From contig NC_052494.1 of assembly GCF_009730915.1 (NCBI RefSeq), positions 248,001 through 312,000 on the forward strand: a stretch of 64,000 nucleotides of DNA, written 5' to 3'. The translations under genes were made by a program, and so were the position numbers. The notes beneath the pieces are model-generated. The model saw only the letters and a list, made by a program, of their open reading frames with translations, had not been told where the DNA came from and made no database searches. Below are positions 47,401 to 59,273 of this stretch, in pieces (the first letter of the stretch is position 1; each line of letters begins with the position of its first letter). This DNA comes from Dioscorea cayenensis subsp. rotundata (taxonomy: Eukaryota; Streptophyta; Magnoliopsida; Dioscoreales; Dioscoreaceae).

Positions 47401-47534
47401 GAAAACCGCACTTAGGCCTTCCTACTAATTTCTTTATATATATATATATGATATAAATTTAAAGATATTTTTTAATTTAATAAATTAAAAAATATATTCT
47501 ACACCTAAACAAAAAAAAACAAGGAAAAAAAATA

Positions 47535-47575
47535 GGGCGCCAATTCCAGAACCTTCTCCAATTTTCCCGCGAAAA
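47535..47575 (+). promoter_or_regulatory. Two E2F-type motifs upstream of the EVE gene
   Basis: TTTTCCCGCGAAAA at 47562-47575 is a palindromic perfect E2F site (TTTCCCGC on both strands). GGGCGCCAA at 47535-47543 reads TTGGCGCCC on the other strand, also within the TTSSCGCS consensus. Both lie within 85 bp of the ATG at 47620. Confidence 0.6.
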
Positions 47576-47619
47576 AAAGTTCCCATAAATACCCTCGAAG
47601 AGAAAGAGAACGGGAAACG

Positions 47620-48081
47620 ATGGGGAAACGCAAGCATTGGCTACTGAAGACGGAGCCGAGCGAGTGGTCGTGGCCGGAGCAAACCCAGGCTGCCGGCGGC
47701 GTCTCCCGGTGGGACGGCGTCAAGAACCGACAGGCCCAGAACAACATGCGCTCTATGAGCCTCGGTGATCTCTGCTTCTTCTATCATTCCGGCAAAGCCG
47801 ATCGCCGGATCGTTGGCGTCGTCGAGGTCGTCAAACCCTGGTATGAAGATCCCGAGAAGGGTGATGGCGCCGTGGACGTCCGATCGGTGGGGGAGATGAG
47901 GAGGGCCGTTGGATTGGAGGAGATCAAGAGGGAGGAAGGGGAGGTGATGAAGGGTTTCGCTCTTCTCAAGCAGCCGAGGCTCTCGGTTGTTCCCGTTCCG
48001 GCGAGTGTTTGGGATCGGATCTGCGAGATGGGCGGCGGGTTCAGCGAAGCGGCGGCGGAAGAGGAGGAAGAGGAGGAGTGA
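47620..48081 (+). CDS. EVE-domain protein (THYN1-like)
   Basis: Intronless frame of 153 residues, markedly GC-rich against its surroundings. It begins MGKRKHWLLKTEPSEWSW and continues with WDGVKNRQAQNNMRSMSLGD, LCFFYHSGKADRRIVGVVEV and VKPWYEDPEKGD, then SVVPVPASVWDRI: the ordered signature of the EVE domain of thymocyte nuclear protein 1 and its bacterial relatives. The tail is a run of Glu. EVE domains are structurally related to YTH and PUA domains and are thought to read modified bases in DNA or RNA. The start is fixed by family alignment at MGKRKHWLLK. E2F-type motifs just upstream suggest S-phase expression. Confidence 0.92.
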   Translation: MGKRKHWLLKTEPSEWSWPEQTQAAGGVSRWDGVKNRQAQNNMRSMSLGDLCFFYHSGKADRRIVGVVEVVKPWYEDPEKGDGAVDVRSVGEMRRAVGLEEIKREEGEVMKGFALLKQPRLSVVPVPASVWDRICEMGGGFSEAAAEEEEEEE

Positions 48082-48781
48082 TGGCCGGAGATCCGGTGAG
48101 CCACCGTCGCCTTTTCTCAATTCCGGCTGTAAAACCCTAGGGGTATTTTGGGAATGATGTTTTGGTGGATGTAGTTTTTGGGGGTATTTTGGGAAAGATG
48201 TTTTGCGTTTAACACCCTGTGATATAAACTTATTGCTTTTTTACTAGTCAAATGGAGAATTTTTTTGGGTTTTATTCATAGGTTTATAAGCGGGTTTATG
48301 AATAAATTATATATATATATATTATTTTTTTTTTATGTCGTGGTTAAAAATTTAGTTATTTTATAAAATTTTAAAAAATTAATTATTTTTTAAAAATTAC
48401 TCATAATTTATATTTTTATATTTCTCTCCTATTTAATTTTAAAAAAATTAAATTAAATATTAAAAATAATTAAAAAATAATATATTAAAAAATAATAAAT
48501 TAAAAAAATATAAATTTGTGACATGTAAAAAACCGGAGGAAATAGTAATTATATTTTTGAAAATTATACAAAAATATTAAATTAATAAAAATAATTTAAA
48601 AAAGGCAACAATCTAAAAAGAAAGAAAAACAAGGGCCCAGGAGTAAATAAGAGTTAACAGCCTGATGTGCCGTACATTTATGCATTGGGATCAGGATTGG
48701 GTTTGATCTGGCCGTTGGATTGACGTGCTTTATGTCATAAATTGAGTCTCACGTCATCGTGAGGGGGGGCATTTCGGGAAG
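48082..48781. other. Spacer: EVE 3' UTR and promoter of the 53-residue gene
   Basis: 48290-48610 is extremely AT-rich low-complexity DNA. 48690-48781 is GC-richer and is the likely leader of the next gene. No coding sequence. Confidence 0.5.
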
Positions 48782-50571
48782 ATGTTCTTTCGAAGGGGGT
48801 TTCTCTCGCTGCCTTTGGTGGGCGGCGCCGTCGTGTGAGTTCTCTCGTCGTTCATCTCAATCCAATCTCTCTTTCCATTCATTTAATTCTAGGTTTTTAG
48901 TGTTTTTCATGGTGAATTGTTGTTTTTATGATCTATTTGTGGACTTACTCATCATTTATTTGTGTTTTCATGGAAAAATTAGCGATATAGATGTTAAAAT
49001 TGTGTTATTTCTATGATTTAATGTTGCTATGTTTTGAATTAAATTCAGGATGTTCTCGTAGATTAGAGTAGTTTGTTCAATTCGTTGGAAATTGATGTAA
49101 TAATTGTGGTTAACTAGTGTTTTGATGCTGTCTTTCTTGGTTAAATTCAAGTTTTCAGGAAAGAAATTTGGTTGACCTAATTTTTGTGTGTGTACATTAA
49201 ATGTTTGCAAAGTGATTTTTTTGGTATATTGTCCTTGATGTTTATAAAGAAATTTTAGTGGGAGGAAGTGTTTTGGGGCATGCATATTGAAGGTTGTATA
49301 TCAAATATCATAATTCAGTTTTATGTGATTGAGAAGCCCAGTAGTTTATTTTCTTCTTTTTTAACATGTTTATTGCTGTTGGATAAGATTTCAATAAAAA
49401 AACAAACTCATTTTGCTCATTATATTGCTTTGATGCCTTGCTCAATTTAGTATGCTACCCGTTCATAATCCTTCAAGTAGATGACCACACATGGTGGCCA
49501 GGTTGAGAAAATGATGGGGGTTGTGTGTGTTTAATCACTGGTGATATAGAATGATTTGGGGCAATGAAGATGGTTCATCAGTTTAGATTATAACTGATGG
49601 TGCAGCCTTTCTTTGTCAATGGCAATTTATTTCAGTAATTGAGTTTGAAATAACCCAGCATTAGACTTTTTCATCTACTTTTCTGGTTTTTTTTTTATCA
49701 CAAAAAGTTTTGTTATATATATATATATATATATATATCCAGTTTATGGGTATGAAAAAATCTTTTTAGCATTGTTGGAGATCAGGACACTTATCCATTT
49801 AGACTTTAATTTACTTGATCATTGAGGAAAGAAGAAGTGCCCTGCCAATGGCATTTAGTAGAAAAGAATCATTACCAAATTGTTTATAATGACATTGTTA
49901 GAGGAATGTTTTTACCCTTAACAATGAAGTAAAAAGCAATTTATTAAAGATGAGCACTCCTGAAATGTGGCTGGGAACTTGTTGTGTTTTTAAGATGCTA
50001 GCAGAGAGCTTGGGTTGTAGGCATAGCATGGGTAACTGTGTAAGGTCTAATAGATAAATTATGGAGGCCGCACTCATATTTAACATAGGTCAAAGATGCC
50101 CTTACATTCTCACATTCTATTCTAACTATATGCTCTATTAGGAATTTACAAAATTTGGCAACCGGTAACAGATGAATATTTTTATCATGACTAATTAAAG
50201 ATATTGCTTTGATTTTTTATTTTGATTTCAATGATATGCTACCTCTGCTCCAATTTGACAGACTTCCATTGAAGGATTATGGATTTTGTCTTTATCTATT
50301 AAAGGCTGATTTGTTCGTGACATTTATTTTATGTCTTTTCCATATTATGTGAATTGTTCAAATATTTCTAGGAAAGTCTGCAATACAATTTGCAGTAACC
50401 TAATTGGCAAGATATTGGTGCTCTTGTTTAAACAGAACATGATGTGTGCTAGTGACTTGTAGGATTGGGGTGGTTTCTGGCAAAGCAATATTTGGGCCTC
50501 CGCTTGAGGAGTACTGGACAAAAAAGCTTCAGGAAGAACCAGCAAAGGAGGGAGATACAGGCAGCAGTTAG
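48782..50571 (+). CDS. 53-residue single-pass membrane microprotein
   Basis: Two exons, 48782-48834 and 50463-50571, with gtgagt donor and tgtag acceptor and a phase-correct GT|G junction, encode 53 residues. It starts MFFRRGFLSLPLVGGAVVIG and continues VVSGKAIFGPPLEEYWTKKL, ending in an acidic/Ser tail. Arg-Arg, then a hydrophobic helix (about 7-22) with small-residue spacing (GGAVVIGVVSG), then a charged amphipathic tail: this looks like a small mitochondrial or other membrane protein with its N-terminus as anchor. I recognise no named family. Exon 1 sits in a GC-rich stretch typical of a plant 5' end. The 1.6-kb intron holds no other frame. Confidence 0.7.
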
Positions 50572-53459
50572 CAGTACTTGTAAGGAACTGCAATGTGATA
50601 TGATTTGGGGAACGAGCTCTTTAATGTATCTCTGCAATTGTGGTTCACCCATTTTCCACATGTGTAACTTGCATAATAAATAAGGAAGTTTTTTTGGTGA
50701 ATGGATAATTCCTACAACTTTTGCTTAACTACAGCAGCTTGCTTGATTGTTCTTTCCATCACTAAGTTACTCCTTTTCCTCTTAGCAGGGAAAAATTCTC
50801 AGGGAGAAGTCTAGTAGTTGCTCTTTGTGTAACTTTTATCAGAGTGCTTTTGAAAGCGTTGGATTTTCAGATAAAATTCTGTCTTATGAAAAATTTGTTG
50901 ATTGTTTAATTATATTCAGAATATTTCACAAGCACATGTTTCTTTCACTTGTTTTTGTTGACACCATGATCTAGTGAGAGTGTTATTTCACAGGTCGCCG
51001 TTATGAATATATGTGCACTGATGATGTTATTTATGTCCCATGTTGGCATGTGAGTGTTCTTTTATTATGGGTGGTGCACATTAAAACTATGTGATTTTCT
51101 TGATGACCTGGTTCAAGTAGATGATGTGCAAAAGCATGTTTGCAAGGATTATTTGATATGCAGGAATCATGATGAGTGGCTTTGGAAATTTAGTTTTCTA
51201 GCATAGCTAAGTTTTAATTTTACTTTTCTAAATCACTTGTTAATTATATTTTGCTTGAAGAAACAGTGGCCTGCCATAAGTGTTTTGTAAGAACTCTCCA
51301 TCAGATTTAAAATTCTAATTTTATTTGTTATGGTGTGTTTTCCTAGTTGTACATCTATAATTGAATCTTGATGGAGTTGTTGAAGACTTATGCAGTGCTT
51401 CAAGGTTCTTTTTCTGAAGTACAGGGAACATGAATTTTATCGGAACTTGACTGGTATTGACCTGATGAAGGAGATGCTGTGGTTGGTTTTGGCAGGATGA
51501 TTATTCAACTACTAGTTGAGGTAAGTTCATTTCTTGTTATTACCAGCTTCTACAAAATATGAAGAGATCATTCTCCTTGCTTTTCCCTTGTCTCTGTGGT
51601 TATATTGAACTTCAAATTTTACTATGTTATGTCGCATTGAAGCACTAACCGTCAGATTTAATAGCCAGCCTTTCTTTACCTGTCTTATTTATGAATGTTT
51701 TGTAATGTTGTCAGCCAGCGGTGTGTTCATATTGTTGTCATGCCATTTCATGGTAGAGGATAATGTGTTGAAATGCATATAAAGACAGATATTTTATATA
51801 TGCCCTAGTTTTAAGTCCTGATTCATGTCATGGTGGGATTTAGGTGTACTGAGAAAATGAGGGGGAAAAATTCAAAGGAGACATAGGCTTGTGGGCAGGC
51901 AAAGTACTTGTGATGCTAAATATCACTTACATGTACTTTCTGGGTGGAAGCTTTCTTGATGTTTGGTTTCAGTTTGATTTAGACTAGCTTATTATGTTAA
52001 GAAACCTTTGTTTAATTCAACCACATAAGAAGTTTATGACTACAGTACCTGAAAGTACTCCCTTGTTTGGTTGAGTTTAATGTCTGTTTATTTGCACTTG
52101 TATCTCTCTCCGTTTGCATTGTTCACATGCTAAAGTTGTTAACATATAAAAGAAAGTGACATTATGTGAGTGGCCTGTGTCCTTCCCACAAAAACCCATG
52201 GTAGTTATGGTGGTCGCTAGATATTGAGGTTAGAAGTTAGGTATAATGAATCAGTGGTTAAAGAGCGAGCTAATGTTCCTTCACTATCAAAGAGCAAATG
52301 TTTATAACTTTTATTTCCCAATCTGCAACATTGATCTTTTGTTGCTTTTGATGATGTTATAAATGCCAATGATATAAAAGAACCAAGACAAGATCAATTG
52401 TATGGTTGCCAGAAAACCAAAAGCCATTTCAATACTAATTCCAGTGCTGTAACTCATTGGTCTGTCCTGTTGACAGTCTGTCTTGCATTAACTATAAGCT
52501 CACATGGATGAACTATTGGTTAAATAAATTGATAAAATATTTGTGTGTTATCTTTTGCAAAATTATTTCCAAGTTTTATTTCTTTAGTGGGATTTTGAGA
52601 TGCATGTGCTTGTTCTTTCCATTGTGATGATAACTTTATCATACTATCTTCATTCAGCTTAACACTATTCCTAGTATGTATGGTGGGTTTGCTTACTTCA
52701 AGAATCCATGTGCTGGTGGGACTCTAAAACCACCACCACCGCTACCACCATTATAACCAGACACCATTCTTCATAAAGTCTCTGTGAACTTATGAGGCTT
52801 GTGATAGCTCAGCTGCTTCTCTGGACCACCATTGTGAACCTAACCATTTTTATTTTCTTTTTTTGTTTGAGCTTCTATATTCACTGGAGTATTTACCTTG
52901 ACATTTGTCAGATGTATTGTCAAGCCTTCATGACTTCATTGAATTAATTGGATCTTCATAGGTGGCTTATATACGGTTGTTGGGTGCTGACATGCTGCAG
53001 AGATGTTAATGCATCATGTTGAATCAAAGAAATATCCATATCCATGCATGCACATCTCATGCTCTCACTCTTTCCCATGCATAACAAGGTATGTGGCTCT
53101 TGACTATTGGTACATATACAATATTGATGCTGTTGTTGTTACATATGTTATATATATATATATATCCCTTGCAATAATTTGAAACTACACATACACCCTT
53201 GTAATGGACAAAAGGGTGTCTTTGAGAATTTGATGATTTTTATATATTTATATTTAATTGAGTCTATTAACTATCTGTTTTTCAATTAATAATATTTGAA
53301 GATAAGTATTTTAAACTTTTAATATTTCATATGTAACTATAGGTTATATGTTATTTTCTTTTTCGTTTATAACCATGTACAAAATGAATTTATATTTTAG
53401 AGTATATCAATGTATATTCTATTGGCTTCATGTTAGCAACTTAATATTTTTCTTTCCGA
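50572..53459. other. Noncoding T-rich region up to the assembly gap
   Basis: Base composition resembles introns and UTRs, with several plausible donors (for example TTGAGgtaagttc at about 51516). It could hold 3' UTR exons or a noncoding transcript. No open frame with coding character. Confidence 0.4.
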
Positions 53460-54459
53460 NNNNNNNNNNNNNNNNNNNNNNNNNNNNNNNNNNNNNNNNN
53501 NNNNNNNNNNNNNNNNNNNNNNNNNNNNNNNNNNNNNNNNNNNNNNNNNNNNNNNNNNNNNNNNNNNNNNNNNNNNNNNNNNNNNNNNNNNNNNNNNNNN
53601 NNNNNNNNNNNNNNNNNNNNNNNNNNNNNNNNNNNNNNNNNNNNNNNNNNNNNNNNNNNNNNNNNNNNNNNNNNNNNNNNNNNNNNNNNNNNNNNNNNNN
53701 NNNNNNNNNNNNNNNNNNNNNNNNNNNNNNNNNNNNNNNNNNNNNNNNNNNNNNNNNNNNNNNNNNNNNNNNNNNNNNNNNNNNNNNNNNNNNNNNNNNN
53801 NNNNNNNNNNNNNNNNNNNNNNNNNNNNNNNNNNNNNNNNNNNNNNNNNNNNNNNNNNNNNNNNNNNNNNNNNNNNNNNNNNNNNNNNNNNNNNNNNNNN
53901 NNNNNNNNNNNNNNNNNNNNNNNNNNNNNNNNNNNNNNNNNNNNNNNNNNNNNNNNNNNNNNNNNNNNNNNNNNNNNNNNNNNNNNNNNNNNNNNNNNNN
54001 NNNNNNNNNNNNNNNNNNNNNNNNNNNNNNNNNNNNNNNNNNNNNNNNNNNNNNNNNNNNNNNNNNNNNNNNNNNNNNNNNNNNNNNNNNNNNNNNNNNN
54101 NNNNNNNNNNNNNNNNNNNNNNNNNNNNNNNNNNNNNNNNNNNNNNNNNNNNNNNNNNNNNNNNNNNNNNNNNNNNNNNNNNNNNNNNNNNNNNNNNNNN
54201 NNNNNNNNNNNNNNNNNNNNNNNNNNNNNNNNNNNNNNNNNNNNNNNNNNNNNNNNNNNNNNNNNNNNNNNNNNNNNNNNNNNNNNNNNNNNNNNNNNNN
54301 NNNNNNNNNNNNNNNNNNNNNNNNNNNNNNNNNNNNNNNNNNNNNNNNNNNNNNNNNNNNNNNNNNNNNNNNNNNNNNNNNNNNNNNNNNNNNNNNNNNN
54401 NNNNNNNNNNNNNNNNNNNNNNNNNNNNNNNNNNNNNNNNNNNNNNNNNNNNNNNNNNN
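53460..54459. other. Assembly gap, 1000 N
   Basis: Exactly 1000 N, a round number normally used as a placeholder, so the true distance is unknown. Open frames crossing it are artefacts. Confidence 1.
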
Positions 54460-55393
54460 ACTCAACCATTGGCTATTTATTCCTAAACACCCCACTTTTA
54501 GCTTTAGACTAGAGAGCTTTGCATCACATTGTCATGTATTTGGATATATATATATATATATATAGATGTGAAGTTGGGTCCACATTTTGGGTGCTTGTAA
54601 AGTGGTCTAGTGGTGGAACCTGAAAAAAGTACTATCTATCCTACCTACAATGGATGATGAGTACTACAAGGAAAAAAAACAAAAAATGAATGATTATATA
54701 TATATATATATAATTAATTAAAAAAACTTAAACATGAAATTAACAATATATATATATATATTCTTCATCAACCAAGAATGAAATGGGCACAATCATAGAG
54801 TGACAGTAACTATGTAAAAGGTGCCAGCACACTTTGGAGATGATTACCCGGGACAAGTTATCTGCTGTTAAGTAGCATTGGAGTAGGTAAGTGATTAGAC
54901 ACTTTGGTTTTGAGTGTTGTTTAGGTTCACCAGAGTCAGTGATAATATAGAAATTGAGGCCATGTTTGATTAAATTTTATTTAATCAGTAATTAAAAAAA
55001 AAATAAACCATTAATTTATTAAAGAAGAAAAAGACAAGAACCAGACAAACAACCGGAAAAAAAAAAAAGACTAAAACAAAAATAAGACTAAACCAAAATA
55101 AACTCAATCATATGATGTGATATATTTCACAACAACAATCACAAAAAAAAAGAAGAAAAAAAAACAACAACGAGAGAATATATAGTTGTGGCGGCGGTGC
55201 AATCGTCTGATCTCAGACTCAAGAAATCAAAGAAGAGTATTTTTGTTAAGATTTTTTTATAAATCATTAGTGTATCATTATTCCACATTTCAAGAGTGCA
55301 AAGAAACTTGAGAGAAGTCTAAGTCATATTTCCAAATAAAAAAAAAAATTAGTTCAAAAGGTAATTGAAGTACCAAAAAAAAGCACACAATTC
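54460..55393. other. Spacer between gap and PPR gene
   Basis: AT-rich with several (AT)n runs (54546-54563, 54695-54712, 54748-54761). Probable promoter of the PPR gene at its right end. Confidence 0.5.
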
Positions 55394-57076
55394 ATGCTTT
55401 CAAAGCAAGCACTGGTCATCCCTTCAAACATTAGCATCTTATTCTTAAAGACATACTTGAAGTCTGGTGACCTTCAAAGTGCACGTCAACTGCTTGATAA
55501 AATTCCCCAACCAGACCTCCGTTCACTTTCTCTCTTGATTTCAGCTTACACTGATCATGGACGTCCTAGAGAAGCCATCAGTATCTATTCCAAGTTGCAT
55601 AGTGAGAAAAATCTCAAGCCAGATGGATTTGTGTTGCTCTCTCTTGCCAAAGCTTGTGCTGCTTCTGAGGACCTAGTTAAGGCAATGGAAATACACAGGG
55701 ATGTCATTAGATATGGGTTTTCATTGGACCTGCCATTGGCTAACTGTTTGATTGACATGTATGGTAAATGTGGATGTGTCGAAGGATCGTGGAAAGTGTT
55801 CGATGAAATGCCTGATAAGGATGTTGTGTCTTGGACTACAGTGATTTCATCTTATTTGAATTGTGGGATGACAAGTAGTGCACTTGGACTGTTTAATGAT
55901 ATGGTGTTTGTGGGAGCGAAGCCGAATTCAGTGACTTTGTCGAAGGTACTTCCCGCTTGTTCAGAACTTAGAGCTCTTAATCCTGGCAGGGAAATACATT
56001 GTTTTGCTATGAGAAAAGGATTAGATGACAATGTGTTTGTGAGTAGTGGTCTTGTGGATATGTATGCTAAATGCTCGAGTGTCAGCAAAGCGAGGATTAT
56101 ATTCAATAGGATCCCGGAAAAGGATGTGGTTTCATGGAATGTGATTTTGGCTGCTTATTTTCTCAATGGAGAACATCAAGAAGGCATGAATCTATTCAAG
56201 CAAATGAAAGATGAAGGTGCGAGAGTGAACTCATCCTCATGGAATTGCATGATTAGTGGCTGTGTAAACACGGGGAATTTTAAGCTTGCATTTGATATCT
56301 TATCTCAAATGCAACATTTTGGTCTCAAATGCAACAAAGTAACATTAGCATCAATATTACCGGCATTCACTGGTCCGGAGAGTTTGATGTTTGGTAGAGA
56401 ATCACATGGCTACATTATTAGACACGACTTTGAGAAAGACGTAATGCTAATGACTGCAATTCTACTTATGTATGCGAAATGCGGGGATTTGGAGAAGTCT
56501 AGGAAGGTATTTGACGCAATGACTACAAAAGATACGGTGACTTGGAACACTATGATATTTGCAAATTCGATGCATGGTTGCGGTGATGAAGTATTATCGC
56601 TTTTCAAGAGAATGATACAACTTGATGTGAGACCAACCCCTGTTACATTCATGGCTGTTTTATCAGGTTGCAGTCACTCACATCTTGTTGATGAAAGCCG
56701 GGAAATCTTCAATTCAATGAGCAGAGATTACGGGATTGAGCCCGATACCAATCATTATGCTTGCATTGTCGATGTCTTGAGCCGTTCCGGTTACCTGAAA
56801 GAAGCATATGAGTTCATCCAAAGCATGCCAATGCAGCCTACAGTTGGTGTGTGGGGAGCTTTGCTTAGTGGCTGTAGAGAGTATAAGAATGTCGAGTTCG
56901 GTAAGATTGCTGCTGAGAAATTGTTTGAAATTGAACCGGAGAATTCAGGTAATTATATATTACTGTTGAACATATTCATTTCGATGAGAATGTGGGAGAA
57001 TGCATCAAAAATTTGTATGTTGATGAAGGAGAAAAGAATGCCTAAAGTAGCAGGATGTAGTTGGATTCAGATATGA
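55394..57076 (+). CDS. PLS-class pentatricopeptide repeat protein, E subgroup
   Basis: Intronless frame of 560 residues from ATG 55394. About a dozen PPR motifs of P, L and S type run from near residue 10 to 480 (for example DVVSWTTVISSYLNCGMTSS, LVDMYAKCSSVSKARIIFNR, DTVTWNTMIFANSMHGCGDE). The repeats are followed by an E motif (VGVWGALLSGCREYKNVEFG, ENSGNYILLLNIF, MPKVAGCSWIQI). It stops exactly at CSWIQI, so there is no E+ extension or DYW deaminase. Such proteins act in mitochondria or chloroplasts, mostly in site-specific C-to-U editing with a DYW partner supplied in trans. No clear transit peptide precedes the first repeat; the compartment is not decided. Confidence 0.93.
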   Translation: MLSKQALVIPSNISILFLKTYLKSGDLQSARQLLDKIPQPDLRSLSLLISAYTDHGRPREAISIYSKLHSEKNLKPDGFVLLSLAKACAASEDLVKAMEIHRDVIRYGFSLDLPLANCLIDMYGKCGCVEGSWKVFDEMPDKDVVSWTTVISSYLNCGMTSSALGLFNDMVFVGAKPNSVTLSKVLPACSELRALNPGREIHCFAMRKGLDDNVFVSSGLVDMYAKCSSVSKARIIFNRIPEKDVVSWNVILAAYFLNGEHQEGMNLFKQMKDEGARVNSSSWNCMISGCVNTGNFKLAFDILSQMQHFGLKCNKVTLASILPAFTGPESLMFGRESHGYIIRHDFEKDVMLMTAILLMYAKCGDLEKSRKVFDAMTTKDTVTWNTMIFANSMHGCGDEVLSLFKRMIQLDVRPTPVTFMAVLSGCSHSHLVDESREIFNSMSRDYGIEPDTNHYACIVDVLSRSGYLKEAYEFIQSMPMQPTVGVWGALLSGCREYKNVEFGKIAAEKLFEIEPENSGNYILLLNIFISMRMWENASKICMLMKEKRMPKVAGCSWIQI

Positions 57077-59076
57077 AGCACAATATTGATTTGGTTCTGT
57101 AGCATTTTGAAGGTGGTAGTTTGGTATATTGGGTTTTTATTTAACATCACTTAGTTTGAATCTAATCCATAAGAAACTATCAGTAATTTTGAATGTGTGT
57201 GTATATATATATATATGACAATATATTTTCTGGGGACGTCCCCAAAAAACGAATTTAGGATCATCCCCACAGTAGCCGTTGGATCACTCATCTAACAGTT
57301 ATTATTTCATCACTAACCTCAGAGATGAGGTTAATGATGCTAATCTCACCTCCGGAGTTATATTTATATAATAAAACAACAATCATTAGATAATGATCTA
57401 CCGGTACTTTCAAATTCAAATCTAGAGACATCCCTAGATTACTGTCCTCTATATATATATATATATTGAAAGTTTTGGACTTTCTTTCTTTTATATATAT
57501 TGAAAGTTTTGGACTTTCTTTTTTGAGGTTTGAAAGTCATTAACAAGTTTTGCTGGTGAAGAGTCTAGCTATTGCATTTGTAGTAGCTGCCTTTTAGAGT
57601 TAAGTATTTTATTTGTTTGTTGTTCTAATTTATGATGTAAATCTCTTGCTATCAAATTTTTATTAAAAAATGAGGCCTTACACAGTTACTTATACATCTT
57701 GAAATCTTTTATGGAAAAATTTATGCCTGAATACAAATGAACAAAATTGGATGAAATGATAACAAGCTACATGTTTCTTTTCTATTTTTTTTTTTTTTAA
57801 TGGTAATTTATATAATTATGTATATAAATTTCAATTTTGGTATTCAAGGTAACACATAGGACGCTATAAAATGTCTTTGATCTCAAGAAGCTTAATAGAA
57901 AAAGGTTCTGAAGGTGAAAATCATCACTTCATAAAAATGTATTTATGATTATAGGATACAATTATGAAGTTTTCTTCTTTGAATTTTGAAGCTTGCATTG
58001 GAAATTTAAGTTAAAATATATACATAGATTCAATACTCAATACTGATTTGAACTAGTTGGAATTTCTCAAAATATCAGTACAAATTCATATTAGTATTAA
58101 CATATTCCAATATATAGTTTGTGAATTTCTAAAATGTAAATATAAGAACACTGCAAATGCAACAGATAAAATTAAGTTTCTAATCCAAATAACCTCCAAA
58201 ATAACCAACAATAATGAACTACTTGTCCCATTTTGAAACTTTTTTTTATTTATTTTTTTTTTTTTTTAAAGGCGACAAACACACCAGAGAGATATACACA
58301 TGTGAGAAGCAAGACTCAAGTCATCATCTACGTAAGACATAAGGTTCGATCTCGGATCCTCTTCGAAGCCAACACAAGACAGAGAGCGGGTCTTCTTCGA
58401 AGCGTGCCCTCAGACATGAAGGTCAATCTCGGGTTCTCCAAGACACCCAATAACAATTAACCCAAAAATCATTAGTTCTTTTAATCTTTTTAGTTATCCA
58501 TTTAAATATTTTCCAAAACAATATATATTATTTTTTCAAATTTACCCCTTATATTTAATATATTTCTATAATTTCTAATAAACATATTCAGGTATACATT
58601 TTATTAAGTCATATTTTAAATAAAAATATTTTTTAAAAATTAATATATTTTTTTATAAATTTTAAATTTCCAAAATTAACAAGAGTCGTTTTGAAGGGAT
58701 GGGGGGTAATCATCACTTAATAATCACATTTTCCAAAAGTTATCATCCTGGTTGTTCATCACAATGTCATCCAATTTCTCCATCCAAACACCATTTCCAC
58801 CCATGCTCTATGATTATCAACAATTTGTGATCAAATATCTATTTTTTTTTTAATTAAAAAAAGGGAAACTTTCAAACACCTTAAAATCAATAGTAGCATT
58901 TGATACTTAAAAAAATAATAATAATAATAATAAATTCATTATATAAAAATAGTGATTTAAAAACAATAAAAAACCCAGTTTGACGATCTCAAAAGGATCT
59001 AATTAGAGATTACTCGTTCAAATGAACCAAACCCACAAAAAAAAAAAGAGAAGAATGAAATTAGAGAGGAGAAAGT
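57077..59076. other. Intergenic region with one MITE-like element
   Basis: AT-rich, without a gene. It contains the element at 57217-57448, a short direct duplication of TATATATTGAAAGTTTTGGA at about 57460-57520, and a GC-richer 180-bp stretch at 58265-58450 (around GGTTCGATCTCGGATCC) that may be a decayed repeat. Confidence 0.5.
57217..57448. mobile_element. Short MITE-like element
   Basis: The left end GACAATATATTTTCTGGGGA with CGTCCCC, and the inverse of the right end, GGACAGTAATCTAGGGATGT with CTCTAG, are imperfect inverted repeats of about 25 bp. The left end includes the perfect palindrome GGGGACGTCCCC. GACATCCCTAG at its right end also occurs near 9651-9661, suggesting a dispersed family. 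Confidence 0.45.
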
Positions 59077-59161
59077 TGGCATTCAGAATGAGTAGGAGGA
59101 TTTGAATCTCTCAGAGACACAGAGATCTCAGAAAAAAATTTAATTCATCATCATCATGCCA
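59077..59161 (-). ncRNA. Box C/D snoRNA, possible 25S rRNA guide
   Basis: 85 nt on the minus strand. A 6-bp terminal stem TGGCAT/ATGCCA (59156-59161 with 59077-59082). Overlapping C box candidates AUGAUGA at 59145-59154. D box CUGA at 59083-59086. CUGA also at 59111-59114 and 59128-59131 as D' candidates. The D guide CCTCCTACTC can pair over 10 nt with GAGTAGGAGG, which I recall in the large-subunit rRNA segment GACGAGTAGGAGGGC, with a mismatch nearer the D box. The RNA itself is well supported; the target is tentative. Confidence 0.7.
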
Positions 59162-59273
59162 CCATCTTCAAATTTTCATCTAAGAAAAGCAATAAAAAAC
59201 AAACTTTTCACTTAAAAACCTAGAAAAAAAAACTTTTTTTTAAAAATATAAAACAAGGTAATTAGGGATGGAA

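Noticed and set aside
53348-54565. Long open frames across 53.4-54.5 kb on both strands
   Set aside because: They consist of N and are gap artefacts.
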